Below, in pieces: positions 1 through 8,301 of a stretch of 64,000 nt of DNA. Position 1 is the stretch's first letter. Each line of letters begins with the position of its first letter. A program made the position numbers and the translations under genes. The stretch lies in the NCBI RefSeq assembly GCF_000264455.2, contig NC_017956.1, positions 3,268,001 to 3,332,000 of the forward strand, in the 5' to 3' direction. This DNA is from Tistrella mobilis KA081020-065. GTDB taxonomy: Bacteria; Pseudomonadota; Alphaproteobacteria; Tistrellales; Tistrellaceae. The notes beneath the pieces were generated by a model. It ran no database searches. It saw nothing but the letters and a program-made list of their open reading frames with translations, and was not told the origin of the DNA.

Positions 1-697
1 CGATCATCGAGGCGACCACCACCATCGACAGGGCCATCATGATCGTCTGATTGAGGCCGGCCATGATGGTCGGCGTGGCCAGCGGCAGTTCCACCCCGAA
101 CAGGATCTGGCGCGGGCTGCCGCCGAAGGCCTGCGCCGCCTCGATCACCTCGCGGTCGACCTGACGGATGCCCAGATCGGTGAGGCGGATCAGCGGCGGC
201 ACGGCATAGATGATCGTGGCCAGCACGGCCGGCACCTTGCCCAGGCCGAAGAGCATGATCGCCGGGATCAGATAGACGAAGCTCGGCATGGTCTGCATCA
301 CGTCGAGCACCGGCAGGGTGATGCCGCGCATGATCCGGCTTTTGGCGACCCAGATACCGACGGGGATGCCGATGACCACCGAGACCAGGGTCGCCATCAG
401 CATCAGGGCCAGCGTCTGCATGGTCAGATCCCAGAGCCCGAGCACGCCCACGACCAGCAGCATCGCGGCGATCATCACCGTCGGTGCGATCCGGCGGGTC
501 GCCTGCCAGGCGAGCCCCGTGAACACCAGGAACACCACCCACCAGGGCAGGCCGCGCAGGATCTGCTCGATGACCAGGATGCCCTGGAGGATGACGTTCG
601 ACACGGCCTTGAACACGAAGCCGTAATCGACCACCAGCATCCGGACGAAGTCGTTGATCGGCCCGCGAATGGAGATGTGCAGGGACTCAGGGAACAT
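1..697 (-). CDS. Quaternary-amine/amino-acid ABC transporter permease (ProW/HutW-like), partial
   Basis: The reading frame is open to the window edge, so the 3' part of the gene is missing. It starts MFPESLHISIRGPIND, the usual amphipathic N-terminus of ProW-type permeases, and near the edge reads NQTIMMALSMVVVA, a family hallmark. Hydrophobic segments dominate. It would form the membrane channel of a binding-protein-dependent importer of the betaine/proline/histidine class. It lies downstream of the binding-protein gene (815-1858) on the same strand, with a hairpin in the 117-base gap. An ATPase gene is expected beyond the edge. Substrate is not determinable from the permease; the adjacent HutC-like regulator makes histidine or a related compound possible. 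Confidence 0.88.
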   Translation of the reverse strand, partial: MFPESLHISIRGPINDFVRMLVVDYGFVFKAVSNVILQGILVIEQILRGLPWWVVFLVFTGLAWQATRRIAPTVMIAAMLLVVGVLGLWDLTMQTLALMLMATLVSVVIGIPVGIWVAKSRIMRGITLPVLDVMQTMPSFVYLIPAIMLFGLGKVPAVLATIIYAVPPLIRLTDLGIRQVDREVIEAAQAFGGSPRQILFGVELPLATPTIMAGLNQTIMMALSMVVVASMI

Positions 698-737
698 GGG
701 CTGGCTTCCTTGCCGCGGGTGAAGCGGAGGATGGCGC

Positions 738-760
738 GGCCCCGCCGCCGGGCGGGGGCC
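738..760 (-). promoter_or_regulatory. GC-rich intercistronic hairpin
   Basis: Bases 738-746 pair with 751-760, with one bulged G and a four-base loop, between the binding-protein and permease genes. No T-run follows on the minus strand, so it is unlikely to be a full terminator. Similar hairpins after periplasmic binding-protein genes often protect the upstream mRNA or attenuate downstream expression; that role is inferred here. Confidence 0.4.
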
Positions 761-814
761 GGCGGCGGACCGTGCGAGAGGCAGGGATGGAGGCTGCGGG
801 CGAGGCGCGGCCCC

Positions 815-1858
815 TTACTTCACCGCCGCCTCGATCTTCGCCCGGGCCTCGGCCGGAACCCAGCCGCCCCAGACATCGCCCTTGGTCGCCAGGAAGCGCT
901 TCGCGGCAGCCTCGGCATCGGCCTTTTCGTCGACCATGTAGGCGAGGCTGGCATTCACCTCGGCCAGCGGGAAGGTCGCCTTCTCCAGCATCTCGACGAT
1001 CTCGGGCGCCGCCTTGGCGAAATCGGCGTTCAGGCCATAGGCGACCTCGACCGCCGGGAAGGCGCAGCCGCGGTCGCGCTTGCCGGTGGCGCTGGTCAGC
1101 TCGGTCCAGCAGGCCTCGTCATAGGCCGGTTCCTTCAGCTGGACCAGATCGTACTTGCCCATGATCGCGGTCGGCGTCCAGTAGTAGAACAGGATCGGCT
1201 CGCCGCGCAGATAGGCGGCCGAGATCGCCGCATCCAGCGCGGTGCCGGTGCCGGGGCGGAAATTCACATAGTCGTCGGTGAGCTTGTAAGCCTGGAGCTT
1301 GGCGGTGTTGACGCCCTCGCAGGTCCAGCCCGAGGGGCAGTTCAGGAAGCGGCCCTTGGACGGCTCCTCCGGGTCGGTGAACAGCTTCACGATCGCCGGA
1401 TCCTTGAGCTGCTCCACCGTCTCCAGCTTGGGCGCGGTGGGGGCGATGCCGCGGGTGGTGTCGCCCTTGACCATATAGGCCGGGACATACCAGCCCTCGC
1501 TGGCGCCGACGAAGGTCTTGCCGACCGACACCACCTGGCCGGCGGCGGCAGCGTTGTTCCAGACGTCGCTGCGGCCGATCCATTCCTCGGCGAAGATCTG
1601 GACGTCGTTATTGGCGGTCGCCTGTTCCAGCGTCACCGAATTGCCGGGGATCGCATCCACGGCGCAGCCATAGCCTTCGGACAGGATGGTCTTCATCACC
1701 TCGGTGATGAAGGCACCGCTTTCCCAGTCGATGCCGGCAAAGGTGACGGTCTTGCCGTCCCCGCAATACGAGGCCTGGGCGCTGCCGGTGGAGACCGCGA
1801 ACACGGCGGCCGTGGTGGCGAGCGCGAGCTTGAGCGTGGTGAAGGTGAAATTCGACAC
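815..1858 (-). CDS. Periplasmic substrate-binding protein, glycine betaine/proline/histidine ABC transporter
   Basis: A 347-residue OpuAC-type (ProX/HutX-like) solute-binding protein. A Sec signal peptide covers about residues 1-29 (hydrophobic core, cleavage after SAQA). The mature protein begins YCGDGKTVTFAGIDWESG, and motifs such as FAEEWIGRSDVW and FYYWTPTAIMGKYDL are typical of the type-III binding fold with aromatic ligand cages. It would capture substrate in the periplasm for the permease encoded just downstream (1-697). Cysteine pairs (for example LNCPSGWTCEG) suggest disulfides. The divergent HutC-like gene at 2101 and an operator-like palindrome upstream suggest substrate-responsive control. 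Betaine, proline or histidine are all possible substrates. Confidence 0.9.
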   Translation of the reverse strand: MSNFTFTTLKLALATTAAVFAVSTGSAQASYCGDGKTVTFAGIDWESGAFITEVMKTILSEGYGCAVDAIPGNSVTLEQATANNDVQIFAEEWIGRSDVWNNAAAAGQVVSVGKTFVGASEGWYVPAYMVKGDTTRGIAPTAPKLETVEQLKDPAIVKLFTDPEEPSKGRFLNCPSGWTCEGVNTAKLQAYKLTDDYVNFRPGTGTALDAAISAAYLRGEPILFYYWTPTAIMGKYDLVQLKEPAYDEACWTELTSATGKRDRGCAFPAVEVAYGLNADFAKAAPEIVEMLEKATFPLAEVNASLAYMVDEKADAEAAAKRFLATKGDVWGGWVPAEARAKIEAAVK

Positions 1859-2003
1859 CGTGCGTTCCCTTTATTGCTTGGCGTACCCGGTCAGGATCTT
1901 CGGTCGTCGCCTCCTCGCCGGGCCGCACGGACAGGGGCCGCCGGGCCGGGGGTGCGCTTTGGCCCGCGCGCCCCCCGTCGTTCCCCGGAGCGCCACAGGC
2001 AAG

Positions 2004-2015
2004 TTGTATATGCAA
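2004..2015. promoter_or_regulatory. HutC-like operator candidate
   Basis: The 12-mer TTGTATATGCAA is palindromic except for one position and closely resembles the TGTATATACA-type core reported for HutC regulators. It lies between the divergent binding-protein gene and the GntR/HutC-like gene, where a repressor could act on both. Binding by the neighbouring regulator is inferred. Confidence 0.5.
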
Positions 2016-2043
2016 GATGACCCATTTCCCGAAGGGACGCAAT

Positions 2044-2091
2044 CCTGTATGGTCGAAAAACATGCAACTTCGCGCATGCCCACCATACAGG
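2044..2091. promoter_or_regulatory. Nested inverted repeat upstream of the GntR regulator
   Basis: A perfect 10-base inverted repeat (CCTGTATGGT at 2044-2053, its complement at 2082-2091) encloses a second perfect 5-base repeat (CATGC at 2061-2065, GCATG at 2074-2078). The outer arm shares the TGTAT core with the palindrome at 2004. It ends 9 bases before the chosen start codon, so it could be an autoregulatory operator or a leader hairpin that hides the ribosome-binding site. Confidence 0.5.
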
Positions 2092-2100
2092 CAGCCCCCC

Positions 2101-2859
2101 ATGACCCAGATCGGCGTCCAGATCGAGGCGACCCGGCCGACCCCGGCCGGCGAAGACGGGCTGCGCGAGCTGCCGCTTTACGAGCAGCTGAAGGCGCGGA
2201 TCAAATCGCGCATCGCCAGCGGCGACTGGCCGGCCAATCACCGGGTGCCGTCGGAAAACGAGCTGGTCGAGGAGATGGGGGTGAGCCGGATGACCGCGCA
2301 TCGCGCCCTCCGTGAGCTGGCGGCGGAAGGTGTGATCCTGCGCATTCAGGGCAAGGGATCCTTCGTGGCGCCTGCGAAGCGCAGCGCGCCCTTTCTGGGC
2401 GTGCGCAACATCGCCGATGAAATCGCCGAGCGCGGCGCGGCCCACACGGTCGCCATCACCTTGAGCCAGGCGGAAAATTGCGGCCCCGACCTTGCCGACG
2501 CGCTGGAGGTGGCGATGGGGGCCGAGGTCTTCCACACCGTGATCGTCCATCGCGAGGACGATGTGCCGATCCAGATCGAGGACCGCTTCGTCAACCCGGC
2601 GGTGGCGCCGGATTATCTTGGCCAGGATTTCCGGAGCACCACGCCCAATGCCTATCTGACGGCGCTCGCCCCGATCACGCGCACCGAACAGTCGGTGGAG
2701 GCGATCCTGCCCAAAGCCTGGGAATGCCGGCTGCTCGCCATCGCCCGGACCGAACCGTGCCTGATGGTCCGCAGGCGGACCTGGTCGGGCGCGCGGGTGG
2801 TGACGGCGGTGCGCCTGCTCTACCCCGGCACCCGCTACCGGCTGGAGAGCAGCTACTGA
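2101..2859 (+). CDS. GntR-family regulator, HutC subfamily
   Basis: 252 residues from the ATG at 2101; an in-frame upstream ATG at 2017 would put the inverted repeat inside the coding region and is less likely. The N-terminal winged helix-turn-helix (about residues 20-90) has the GntR pattern LPLYEQLKARIKSRIASG, VPSENELVEEMGVSRMTAHR and a GKGSFV wing. The C-terminal UTRA-type effector domain ends LLYPGTRYRLESSY, very like HutC repressors. HutC proteins classically repress histidine utilisation and bind urocanate; no hut enzyme genes are visible here. It is divergent from the ABC uptake operon and probably controls it. Confidence 0.85.
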   Translation: MTQIGVQIEATRPTPAGEDGLRELPLYEQLKARIKSRIASGDWPANHRVPSENELVEEMGVSRMTAHRALRELAAEGVILRIQGKGSFVAPAKRSAPFLGVRNIADEIAERGAAHTVAITLSQAENCGPDLADALEVAMGAEVFHTVIVHREDDVPIQIEDRFVNPAVAPDYLGQDFRSTTPNAYLTALAPITRTEQSVEAILPKAWECRLLAIARTEPCLMVRRRTWSGARVVTAVRLLYPGTRYRLESSY

Positions 2860-2860
2860 C

Positions 2861-2892
2861 AAAAACAGCCGGCGGCCCCCGGAGGAGCCGCC
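2861..2892 (-). terminator. Intrinsic terminator after methionine gamma-lyase
   Basis: Read on the minus strand, a stem formed by GGCGGC and GCCGCC (complements at 2887-2892 and 2871-2876) is followed by a five-T run (AAAAA at 2861-2865 on the plus strand). It lies 33 bases past the stop of the lyase gene. Confidence 0.6.
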
Positions 2893-2925
2893 AGCTTACC
2901 TATACAACCTGAGTGATCCGCAGCC

Positions 2926-4131
2926 TCAGGCGCTCTGCCGCCGCAGCGCCGGCCGCGGCAGGGCCTGCTCCAGATCCTCCAGCAGGTCCTCAGGATCCTC
3001 CAGGCCGACCGAAAGCCGGATCAGCCCGTCGGAAATGCCATAGGCGGCGCGCTCCTCGGGCGTGTAGGTCGAATGGGTCATGGACGCCGGATGCTGGATC
3101 AGGCTTTCGGCATCGCCCAGCGACACGGCCCGGCCGATCAACCCCAGCCGGTTCATGGTCTCGCGCCCGGCCGCAAGCCCGCCGGTCAGTTCGAAGGCGA
3201 TCATCCCGCCCGGCAGCGCCATCTGGCGCCGGGCCAGATCGTGCTGCGGGAAATCCGCCAGTCCCGGATACCAGACCGACGCCACGGCCGGATGGGTATT
3301 CAGCATCTGCGCCACCGCAAGCGCGCTCGCCGAATGACGCTCCATGCGCAGCGACAGGGTCTTGAGCCCGCGCAGGATCAGCATGGCGTTGAACGGCGCC
3401 ATCACCGCGCCGGTCATGTCCTTCAGCCCCTCCAGCCGGATCCGGCCAACGGTTTCGGCATCACCGACCACCAGCCCCGCCACCAGATCGCCATGGCCGC
3501 CCAGATATTTGGTCGCCGAATGCACCACCAGATCGGCGCCAAGCTCGATCGGCCGGGTAAGACGGGGCGTGGCATAGGTGTTGTCGACCACGGTCACGGC
3601 ACCCGCGGCACGGGCGATCTCCGACACGCGGCGGATGTCGACCAGCCGCATATTCGGATTGGCCGGGGTTTCGAAATACACCACCCGGGTGCGCGGGCCG
3701 ATGGCGGCGGCAAGGTTTTCGGGGTCGGTCAGGTCGACATGGGTGATGGTCACCCCGAAACGCGCCAGGCCGTGGCGCATGAAGGCGAAGGTGCAGCCAT
3801 AGAGCGTGCGGTCGACGATCACCTCGTCCCCCGGCGAGACCAGCGTCCAGAGCGTTGCGGTGATCGCCCCCATGCCCGACGCCAGCGCCAGCCCCGCCTC
3901 CGCTCCTTCCAGATCGGCCATGCGGCGCTCCAGCAGGTCGAGGGTGGGGTTGGAGATGCGGGAATAAACATGGCCGGGGCGGGTGCCGGCGAACATCTCG
4001 CCACCTGCCTCGGCGGTCTCGAACACGAAGGTGGAGGTGAGATGAAGCGGCGGGGTCAACGCCCCGTCATTGGCGGCCGGATCATAGCCTGAATGGATGG
4101 CACGGGTCGAAAAGCTGCGCGAGGTGGTCAT
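2926..4131 (-). CDS. mdeA: Methionine gamma-lyase (PLP-dependent)
   Basis: A 401-residue Cys/Met-metabolism PLP enzyme. The PLP lysine is K208 in SATKYLGGHGD; Y56 and R58 (YSRISNPT) contact cofactor phosphate from the partner subunit; Y111 and C113 in LYGCTFAF match the tyrosine and the special cysteine that distinguish methionine gamma-lyases from cystathionine enzymes. The C-terminal SLGDAESLIQHPASMTHS is also near-identical to the Pseudomonas putida enzyme as I recall it. It cleaves L-methionine to methanethiol, 2-oxobutyrate and ammonia in the cytoplasm. It is divergent from an Lrp-type gene at 4249, the mdeR-mdeA arrangement, so induction by methionine through that regulator is likely. 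Confidence 0.93.
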   Translation of the reverse strand: MTTSRSFSTRAIHSGYDPAANDGALTPPLHLTSTFVFETAEAGGEMFAGTRPGHVYSRISNPTLDLLERRMADLEGAEAGLALASGMGAITATLWTLVSPGDEVIVDRTLYGCTFAFMRHGLARFGVTITHVDLTDPENLAAAIGPRTRVVYFETPANPNMRLVDIRRVSEIARAAGAVTVVDNTYATPRLTRPIELGADLVVHSATKYLGGHGDLVAGLVVGDAETVGRIRLEGLKDMTGAVMAPFNAMLILRGLKTLSLRMERHSASALAVAQMLNTHPAVASVWYPGLADFPQHDLARRQMALPGGMIAFELTGGLAAGRETMNRLGLIGRAVSLGDAESLIQHPASMTHSTYTPEERAAYGISDGLIRLSVGLEDPEDLLEDLEQALPRPALRRQSA

Positions 4132-4191
4132 GGGGCGTCTCCCTCTGTCTCTTGAGGCATGATACGCCCTCGCTCAGGGCATTTGATTGCC

Positions 4192-4215
4192 ATCTTCGCC
4201 CTAAATCGGCAAGAT
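4192..4215. promoter_or_regulatory. Inverted repeat in the lyase/Lrp divergent promoter region
   Basis: ATCTTCGCC (4192-4200) faces GGCAAGAT (4208-4215), forming an imperfect dyad with one extra base and an AT-containing centre. It is centred about 45 bases before the Lrp-type start codon. It is a plausible binding site for that regulator, but no consensus is firm enough to assert this. Confidence 0.35.
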
Positions 4216-4248
4216 CGGGGTCATATATGCCAGGGAAGAGGCAGCGCC

Positions 4249-4707
4249 ATGGACGACAAGGACCGGCAGATCGTCCGCATCCTCCAGACCGAGGGGCGGA
4301 TTACCAATCTGGAGCTGGCCGACCGGGTGGCATTGTCGCCCTCGCCCTGCCTGCGCCGGGTGCGCGCCCTGGAAGAGACCGGCGTCATCCGCGGCTATGG
4401 CGCCCGGGTCGATGCCAAGGCCTTCGGGCTCGGCCTCACCGCCTTCGTCCATATCCGCCTGGACCGGCACAACCGGGCGGTGGTGGACGGCTTCGAACGC
4501 CGGATCGGCGTGATCGACGAGGTGGTCGAATGCCATCTGGTCACCGGCAAGTCGGATTATCTGCTGCGGGTGATGGTGGCCGACCTCGCGGCCTATGAGG
4601 ATTTCGTCCGCAACCGCCTGCACGATATCGAGGGGATCACCTCGATCGAATCGATCTTCGTCTACAGCTCGGTCAAGGATGCGGGGGCCTGGCCCGATCC
4701 GGCGTGA
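4249..4707 (+). CDS. Lrp/AsnC-family regulator of methionine catabolism (MdeR-like)
   Basis: 152 residues from the ATG at 4249, preceded by a purine-rich GGGAAGAGG; an upstream in-frame ATG at 4159 would add a non-conserved stretch. The N-terminal helix-turn-helix reads DKDRQIVRILQTEGRITNLELADRVALSPSPCLRRVR, and the C-terminal RAM/Lrp ligand domain contains CHLVTGKSDYLLRVMVADLAAYEDF. These regulators form octamers or other multimers and sense amino acids. Divergence from methionine gamma-lyase strongly suggests it is the local activator responding to methionine or a product. Confidence 0.9.
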   Translation: MDDKDRQIVRILQTEGRITNLELADRVALSPSPCLRRVRALEETGVIRGYGARVDAKAFGLGLTAFVHIRLDRHNRAVVDGFERRIGVIDEVVECHLVTGKSDYLLRVMVADLAAYEDFVRNRLHDIEGITSIESIFVYSSVKDAGAWPDPA

Positions 4708-4718
4708 CGCCGGCCTTT
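4699..4718 (+). terminator. Hairpin terminator with the stop codon in its loop
   Basis: CCGGCG (4699-4704) and CGCCGG (4708-4713) form a perfect 6-base stem whose three-base loop is the TGA stop of the Lrp-type gene, followed by CCTTTCG. The tail is T-poor, so termination may be weak. Confidence 0.4.
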
Positions 4719-4806
4719 CGCCAAGATGACGGCTATCCGGGCCGGATCCCTGCGGTAAGGTGCTTGCGAGACACCGACCCGCCTGAAGACGCGAGGAGCA
4801 GAATTC

Positions 4807-5718
4807 ATGGCCGAAGGAAGCGACCGTCGACAGGCCGCCGCCGCGGGCCCGGACCAGCGGGTCAGAATTACGCATATGACGTCCTATCAGTACGACCGTG
4901 CCGTCACGCTGGGGCCCCACAGGCTGATGCTCCGGCCGCGCGAGAGCCGGGAGCACAGGCTGCTTGCCTTCGATCTCGACATTTCTCCGACAGCCCGCGT
5001 GGACTGGTCGCACGACGTCGCGGGGAATGCCGTGGCATCCACCACGTTCGAGACCCCGTCCGACACGCTGACGATCCAGGCCCGGACGGTCATGGAACTG
5101 TGCGCGCCGGCCTGGCCGGTCTTTCCGATCGCAGCCTCCGCGATCAGCTATCCGTTCCTCTATGCCGCAGACGACTGGACGGATCTGGGCGCACTTGCGG
5201 TGCCCCAATATGTCGATGCGACGGGACGGCTGTCCGACTGGGTCGAAGGTTTCGTGATGAGCAGGCCGACCGACACCCTGTCGTTGCTGAAAGACCTCAG
5301 CAACGGCGTTGCCGCCCGGATCGCCTATGAAAGCCGCGAAACCGAGGGCACGCAGGGGCCGCTCGAAACCCTGGACAGGGGGCGGGGATCCTGCCGCGAT
5401 TTTGCCGTGCTGTTCACCGAAGCGGCAAGAACGCTGGGATTCGGGGCGCGGCTCGTCTCGGGTTATCTCTACGATCCGGCCGGTGATCAGCTGGGATCGG
5501 CGGCGGCCGGATCCACGCATGCCTGGGCCGAGGTCTTCGTGCCCGGCGCCGGCTGGATCCCGTTCGACCCGACCAATCGCGCGGTCGGCTCTGCCAATCT
5601 GATCCCGGTCGCGGTGGCCCGCAATATCCAGCAGATCCTGCCGATCGCGGGAAGTTTCGCCGGCGCGGATGTCGACCGGCCGGTCATGGACGTCGTCGTG
5701 AAGGTCGAAGATCTGTAG
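4807..5718 (+). CDS. Transglutaminase-like cysteine protease family protein
   Basis: 303 residues; the start follows a GAGGAGC ribosome-binding site. An N-terminal beta-rich domain (about 18-100, RITHMTSYQYDRAVTLGPHRLMLRPRE) is the bacterial transglutaminase-like N-terminal region, followed by the transglutaminase core. The catalytic triad is visible: C196 in GRGSCRDFA, H238 in STHAWAEVF and D254 in IPFDPTN. No signal peptide is seen, so it is probably cytoplasmic. Members are thought to act as proteases or amidases, with no known substrate for this type. It stands alone, between the Lrp-type and dehydrogenase genes. Confidence 0.87.
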   Translation: MAEGSDRRQAAAAGPDQRVRITHMTSYQYDRAVTLGPHRLMLRPRESREHRLLAFDLDISPTARVDWSHDVAGNAVASTTFETPSDTLTIQARTVMELCAPAWPVFPIAASAISYPFLYAADDWTDLGALAVPQYVDATGRLSDWVEGFVMSRPTDTLSLLKDLSNGVAARIAYESRETEGTQGPLETLDRGRGSCRDFAVLFTEAARTLGFGARLVSGYLYDPAGDQLGSAAAGSTHAWAEVFVPGAGWIPFDPTNRAVGSANLIPVAVARNIQQILPIAGSFAGADVDRPVMDVVVKVEDL

Positions 5719-5869
5719 ACGGCGGGCCCGGGAGAGCGGCTGGCGCCGCCTGCACCCGGTCTCGGCAGGTGATGTCACAACCGTTCAAGACGCCGGCCCC
5801 TGACCTCCCCTAGCCTCCTCACGACTGGCGGCCCCGGCATCGAAGGCCGCCCCGGATCGGGAGGACGAG

Positions 5870-6793
5870 ATGACCGAAACCGTCGGATTCATCGGGCTCG
5901 GCGTGATGGGCCAGCCGATGGCGCTCAACCTGGCGCGCGCCGGCACGCCGCTGGTGGTGTGGAACCGCACGCGGGAGAAATGCGACGCCCTGGCCGCGGC
6001 CGGTGCCCAAGTGGCGGCAAGCCCGGACGAGGTCTTTCGCCGCGCCGATGTCGTCATTCTGATGATGATCGACGAGGCCTCGACCGATCTGGTTCTGGGC
6101 CGCAGCGTCGCGCATTTCCGGACCAATGTCGCAGGCCATGTGATCGTCAACATGGGCACCCTGCCGGCCGATTATTCCAGCGCCCTTGCGGCCGAAATCC
6201 GCACCGCCGGCGGGCGCTATGTCGAGGCGCCGGTCTCCGGCTCTCGCGCGCCGGCCGAGGCCGGGCAACTGGTCGCCATGCTGGCCGGTGCGCCCGAAGA
6301 CGTGGCGCGGGTCGAGCCGCTGCTGGCGCCGATGTGCCGCCAGACCGTCGCCTGCGGCGCCGTGCCCCAGGCGCTGCAGATGAAGCTGGCGGTCAACCTG
6401 TTCCTGATCACCATGGTCACCGGGCTCGCCGAAGCCTTCCATTTCGCCGAAGGCCATGGGCTCGATCTCGACCGCTTCGTCGAGGTGCTGGATGCAGGTC
6501 CGATGGCAAGTGCGGTGTCGCGGATGAAGCTCGCCAAGCTGCGGGCCGGCGACTACGGCGTCCAGGCATCGATTCCGGATGTGTTCAAGAATGCGCGACT
6601 GGTGGCCGAAGCGGCCCGGGCGGCTGAGATCGCCTCGCCGGTTCTCGACATCTGCCACAGCCTGTTCGGCGAGACGCTCGCCGCCGGCCATGACGGCCTC
6701 GACATGGCGGCGGTGGTGAAGGCGATCCAGGCCCGGACGGCGGCTCAGCGCGCCGCGACCGCCCCGGCCCAGCGGGCAGGGGTCAGGCCGTAG
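5870..6793 (+). CDS. NAD(P)-dependent oxidoreductase, 3-hydroxyisobutyrate dehydrogenase family
   Basis: 307 residues. The Rossmann dinucleotide motif [16 protein letters not shown] begins at residue 6. The substrate-binding segment [15 protein letters not shown] and the catalytic-lysine helix [12 protein letters not shown] follow, as in beta-hydroxyacid dehydrogenases (3-hydroxyisobutyrate, tartronate semialdehyde, 6-phosphogluconate-like). The start follows GGGAGGACGAG. The exact substrate is not apparent; no valine-catabolic or glyoxylate genes are adjacent. The last 49 bases overlap, tail to tail, the end of the AraC-type gene on the other strand, and both reading frames look genuine. Confidence 0.87.
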   Translation: MTETVGFIGLGVMGQPMALNLARAGTPLVVWNRTREKCDALAAAGAQVAASPDEVFRRADVVILMMIDEASTDLVLGRSVAHFRTNVAGHVIVNMGTLPADYSSALAAEIRTAGGRYVEAPVSGSRAPAEAGQLVAMLAGAPEDVARVEPLLAPMCRQTVACGAVPQALQMKLAVNLFLITMVTGLAEAFHFAEGHGLDLDRFVEVLDAGPMASAVSRMKLAKLRAGDYGVQASIPDVFKNARLVAEAARAAEIASPVLDICHSLFGETLAAGHDGLDMAAVVKAIQARTAAQRAATAPAQRAGVRP

Positions 6794-7620
6794 CCGCGCT
6801 TGAAGGCGCGGCTCATATGGCTCTGATCCGCGAAACCCGCGTCCAGCGCGGCTTCCGACAGCGCCATGCCCCGCCTCATCGCCGCCCGGGCGAGGTCCAG
6901 CTGGCGCATGGTGCGATAGCGGCTGGGGCTGGTGCCGAAGGCGCGCCGGAACTGACGGGCCAGCGTCCAGCGATCCAGGCCCGAAACGGCTTCCAGGGCA
7001 GCGGCGGTGTGGCGAGTGGCGGGATCGTCGGCGATCAGCCGGCGCACCCGCTCCAGCGCCGCGACCGGCAGCCGGCCGCCCGGGGCCGCTTGCGGGATGG
7101 AACCATCCAGCCGGCCCAGCATATCCGCCAGACCGCCGACCAGTTCGGCGCTCTCTATGTCTCCCAGCGGCGCATCCAGATCGGCCAGCCCCTGCAACAG
7201 GACCGGATCGATCGCCGTCGCGCCCACCACCGGATCGGCGATGAAAGGCAGCGGCCGACCGTCCAGCGCCGCCAGGATCAGCGCCGGGTCGACATAGAGG
7301 ATGCGATAGCCGAAGCCACCGGGCGCACCGGCGGCCCCGTCATGCATCTCGTCGGGATGGAGCACATGCATCTGCCCGGCAAGACAGGCCCTGCGGGCAC
7401 CGCGATAGCGGAAGCTCTGCACGCCATGGGTGGTGATGCCGATCGCATAGGTGTCGTGGCGATGGGGCGCGAAGGCCCGGCCGTCGAAGGCCGCGGCCAG
7501 CCGCTCGACGCCCGGCGCCCCTGCGCCCATGCGCAGCCGCACCCCCGCCTCGGCGGCGGGAGCCGCATCCAGCCCCGGCAGCGGGGCCTCTGGTCCAGGG
7601 TTGGCAGATAGGTCAGTCAT
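6745..7620 (-). CDS. AraC-family transcriptional regulator
   Basis: 291 residues. The N-terminal cupin-like AraC sensing domain has the pattern [25 protein letters not shown] and LHPDEMHDG. The C-terminal two-HTH DNA-binding domain (about 190-290) shows [19 protein letters not shown] and [23 protein letters not shown]. It is divergent from the LysE-type exporter gene with only 47 bases between the start codons, a common pairing in which the regulator senses the amino acid or analogue to be exported. Its 3' end overlaps the dehydrogenase gene. Confidence 0.92.
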   Translation of the reverse strand: MTDLSANPGPEAPLPGLDAAPAAEAGVRLRMGAGAPGVERLAAAFDGRAFAPHRHDTYAIGITTHGVQSFRYRGARRACLAGQMHVLHPDEMHDGAAGAPGGFGYRILYVDPALILAALDGRPLPFIADPVVGATAIDPVLLQGLADLDAPLGDIESAELVGGLADMLGRLDGSIPQAAPGGRLPVAALERVRRLIADDPATRHTAAALEAVSGLDRWTLARQFRRAFGTSPSRYRTMRQLDLARAAMRRGMALSEAALDAGFADQSHMSRAFKRGYGLTPARWAGAVAAR

Positions 7621-7667
7621 ACTGCCATACTACCCCCGTCTTCGTTCAGCGTACAGGAGCCGGATCG

Positions 7668-8291
7668 ATGGCCGCTCTCTCCAGCCTCGCCCTGCCCGGG
7701 CCTGCCGCCCTGCCCGAGCTTGCCGGATTTGCCGCCGCAAGCCTCGCGATCACCTTCAGCCCGGGCCCCAGCACCATCGCCATGACGGCAACCGGCAGCG
7801 CCTTCGGTCTGGCCCGGGCCGTGCCCTATGCCCTGGGCAGCGCGCTCGGGACGATCTCGGTTATGGCGGCAGTCGCCGCCGGCCTCGCCTCGCTGCTGCT
7901 GGCGGAGCCGGCCGTGGCGACCATCCTGCTGATCATATCGGCCGGCTACATCCTGTACCTGGCCCTGCGCATCGCCACCGCCCCGCCCCCGGGCGTACCC
8001 GAGGCCGGCAGCCGCCCGCCGGGGCCGGCCGGCGGCGTGGTGCTGGCGGTCACCAACCCCAAGGCCTGGCTCGCCTTCGCTGCCCTCTTCGCGGGCACCG
8101 GCACCACACCGGGCGAGATCGGGCCGCGGATCCTGATCCTGGCGGCCTCGATCTTCGCCAGCCATGTCGTCTGGCTGCTGCTCGGCGCCGGCTTCGCCCG
8201 CCTGCTCCGCCGGCCGCGGGTGTCGCGGGCGGTCAATCTGGTGCTGGCGGTTCTGCTGGTGGGATCGATGGTGGTGGCGGTCAGGGGGTGA
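7668..8291 (+). CDS. LysE/RhtB-family amino-acid exporter
   Basis: 207 residues and highly hydrophobic, with about five or six membrane spans. The N-terminal segment SLAITFSPGPSTIAMTATGSAFGLARAVPYALGSALG carries the LysE-family PGP signature, and VTNPKAWLAFAALFAGTG matches the second conserved NPK-W motif. It exports amino acids or similar small molecules by proton antiport across the inner membrane. Control by the divergent AraC-type regulator is likely. The substrate cannot be read from sequence. Confidence 0.9.
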   Translation: MAALSSLALPGPAALPELAGFAAASLAITFSPGPSTIAMTATGSAFGLARAVPYALGSALGTISVMAAVAAGLASLLLAEPAVATILLIISAGYILYLALRIATAPPPGVPEAGSRPPGPAGGVVLAVTNPKAWLAFAALFAGTGTTPGEIGPRILILAASIFASHVVWLLLGAGFARLLRRPRVSRAVNLVLAVLLVGSMVVAVRG

Positions 8292-8301
8292 GGGTGGGGA
8301 C

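Noticed and set aside
4132-4248. SAM or other methionine riboswitch before methionine gamma-lyase
   Set aside because: The gap is only 117 bases and shared by two divergent promoters; no conserved aptamer motif was found.
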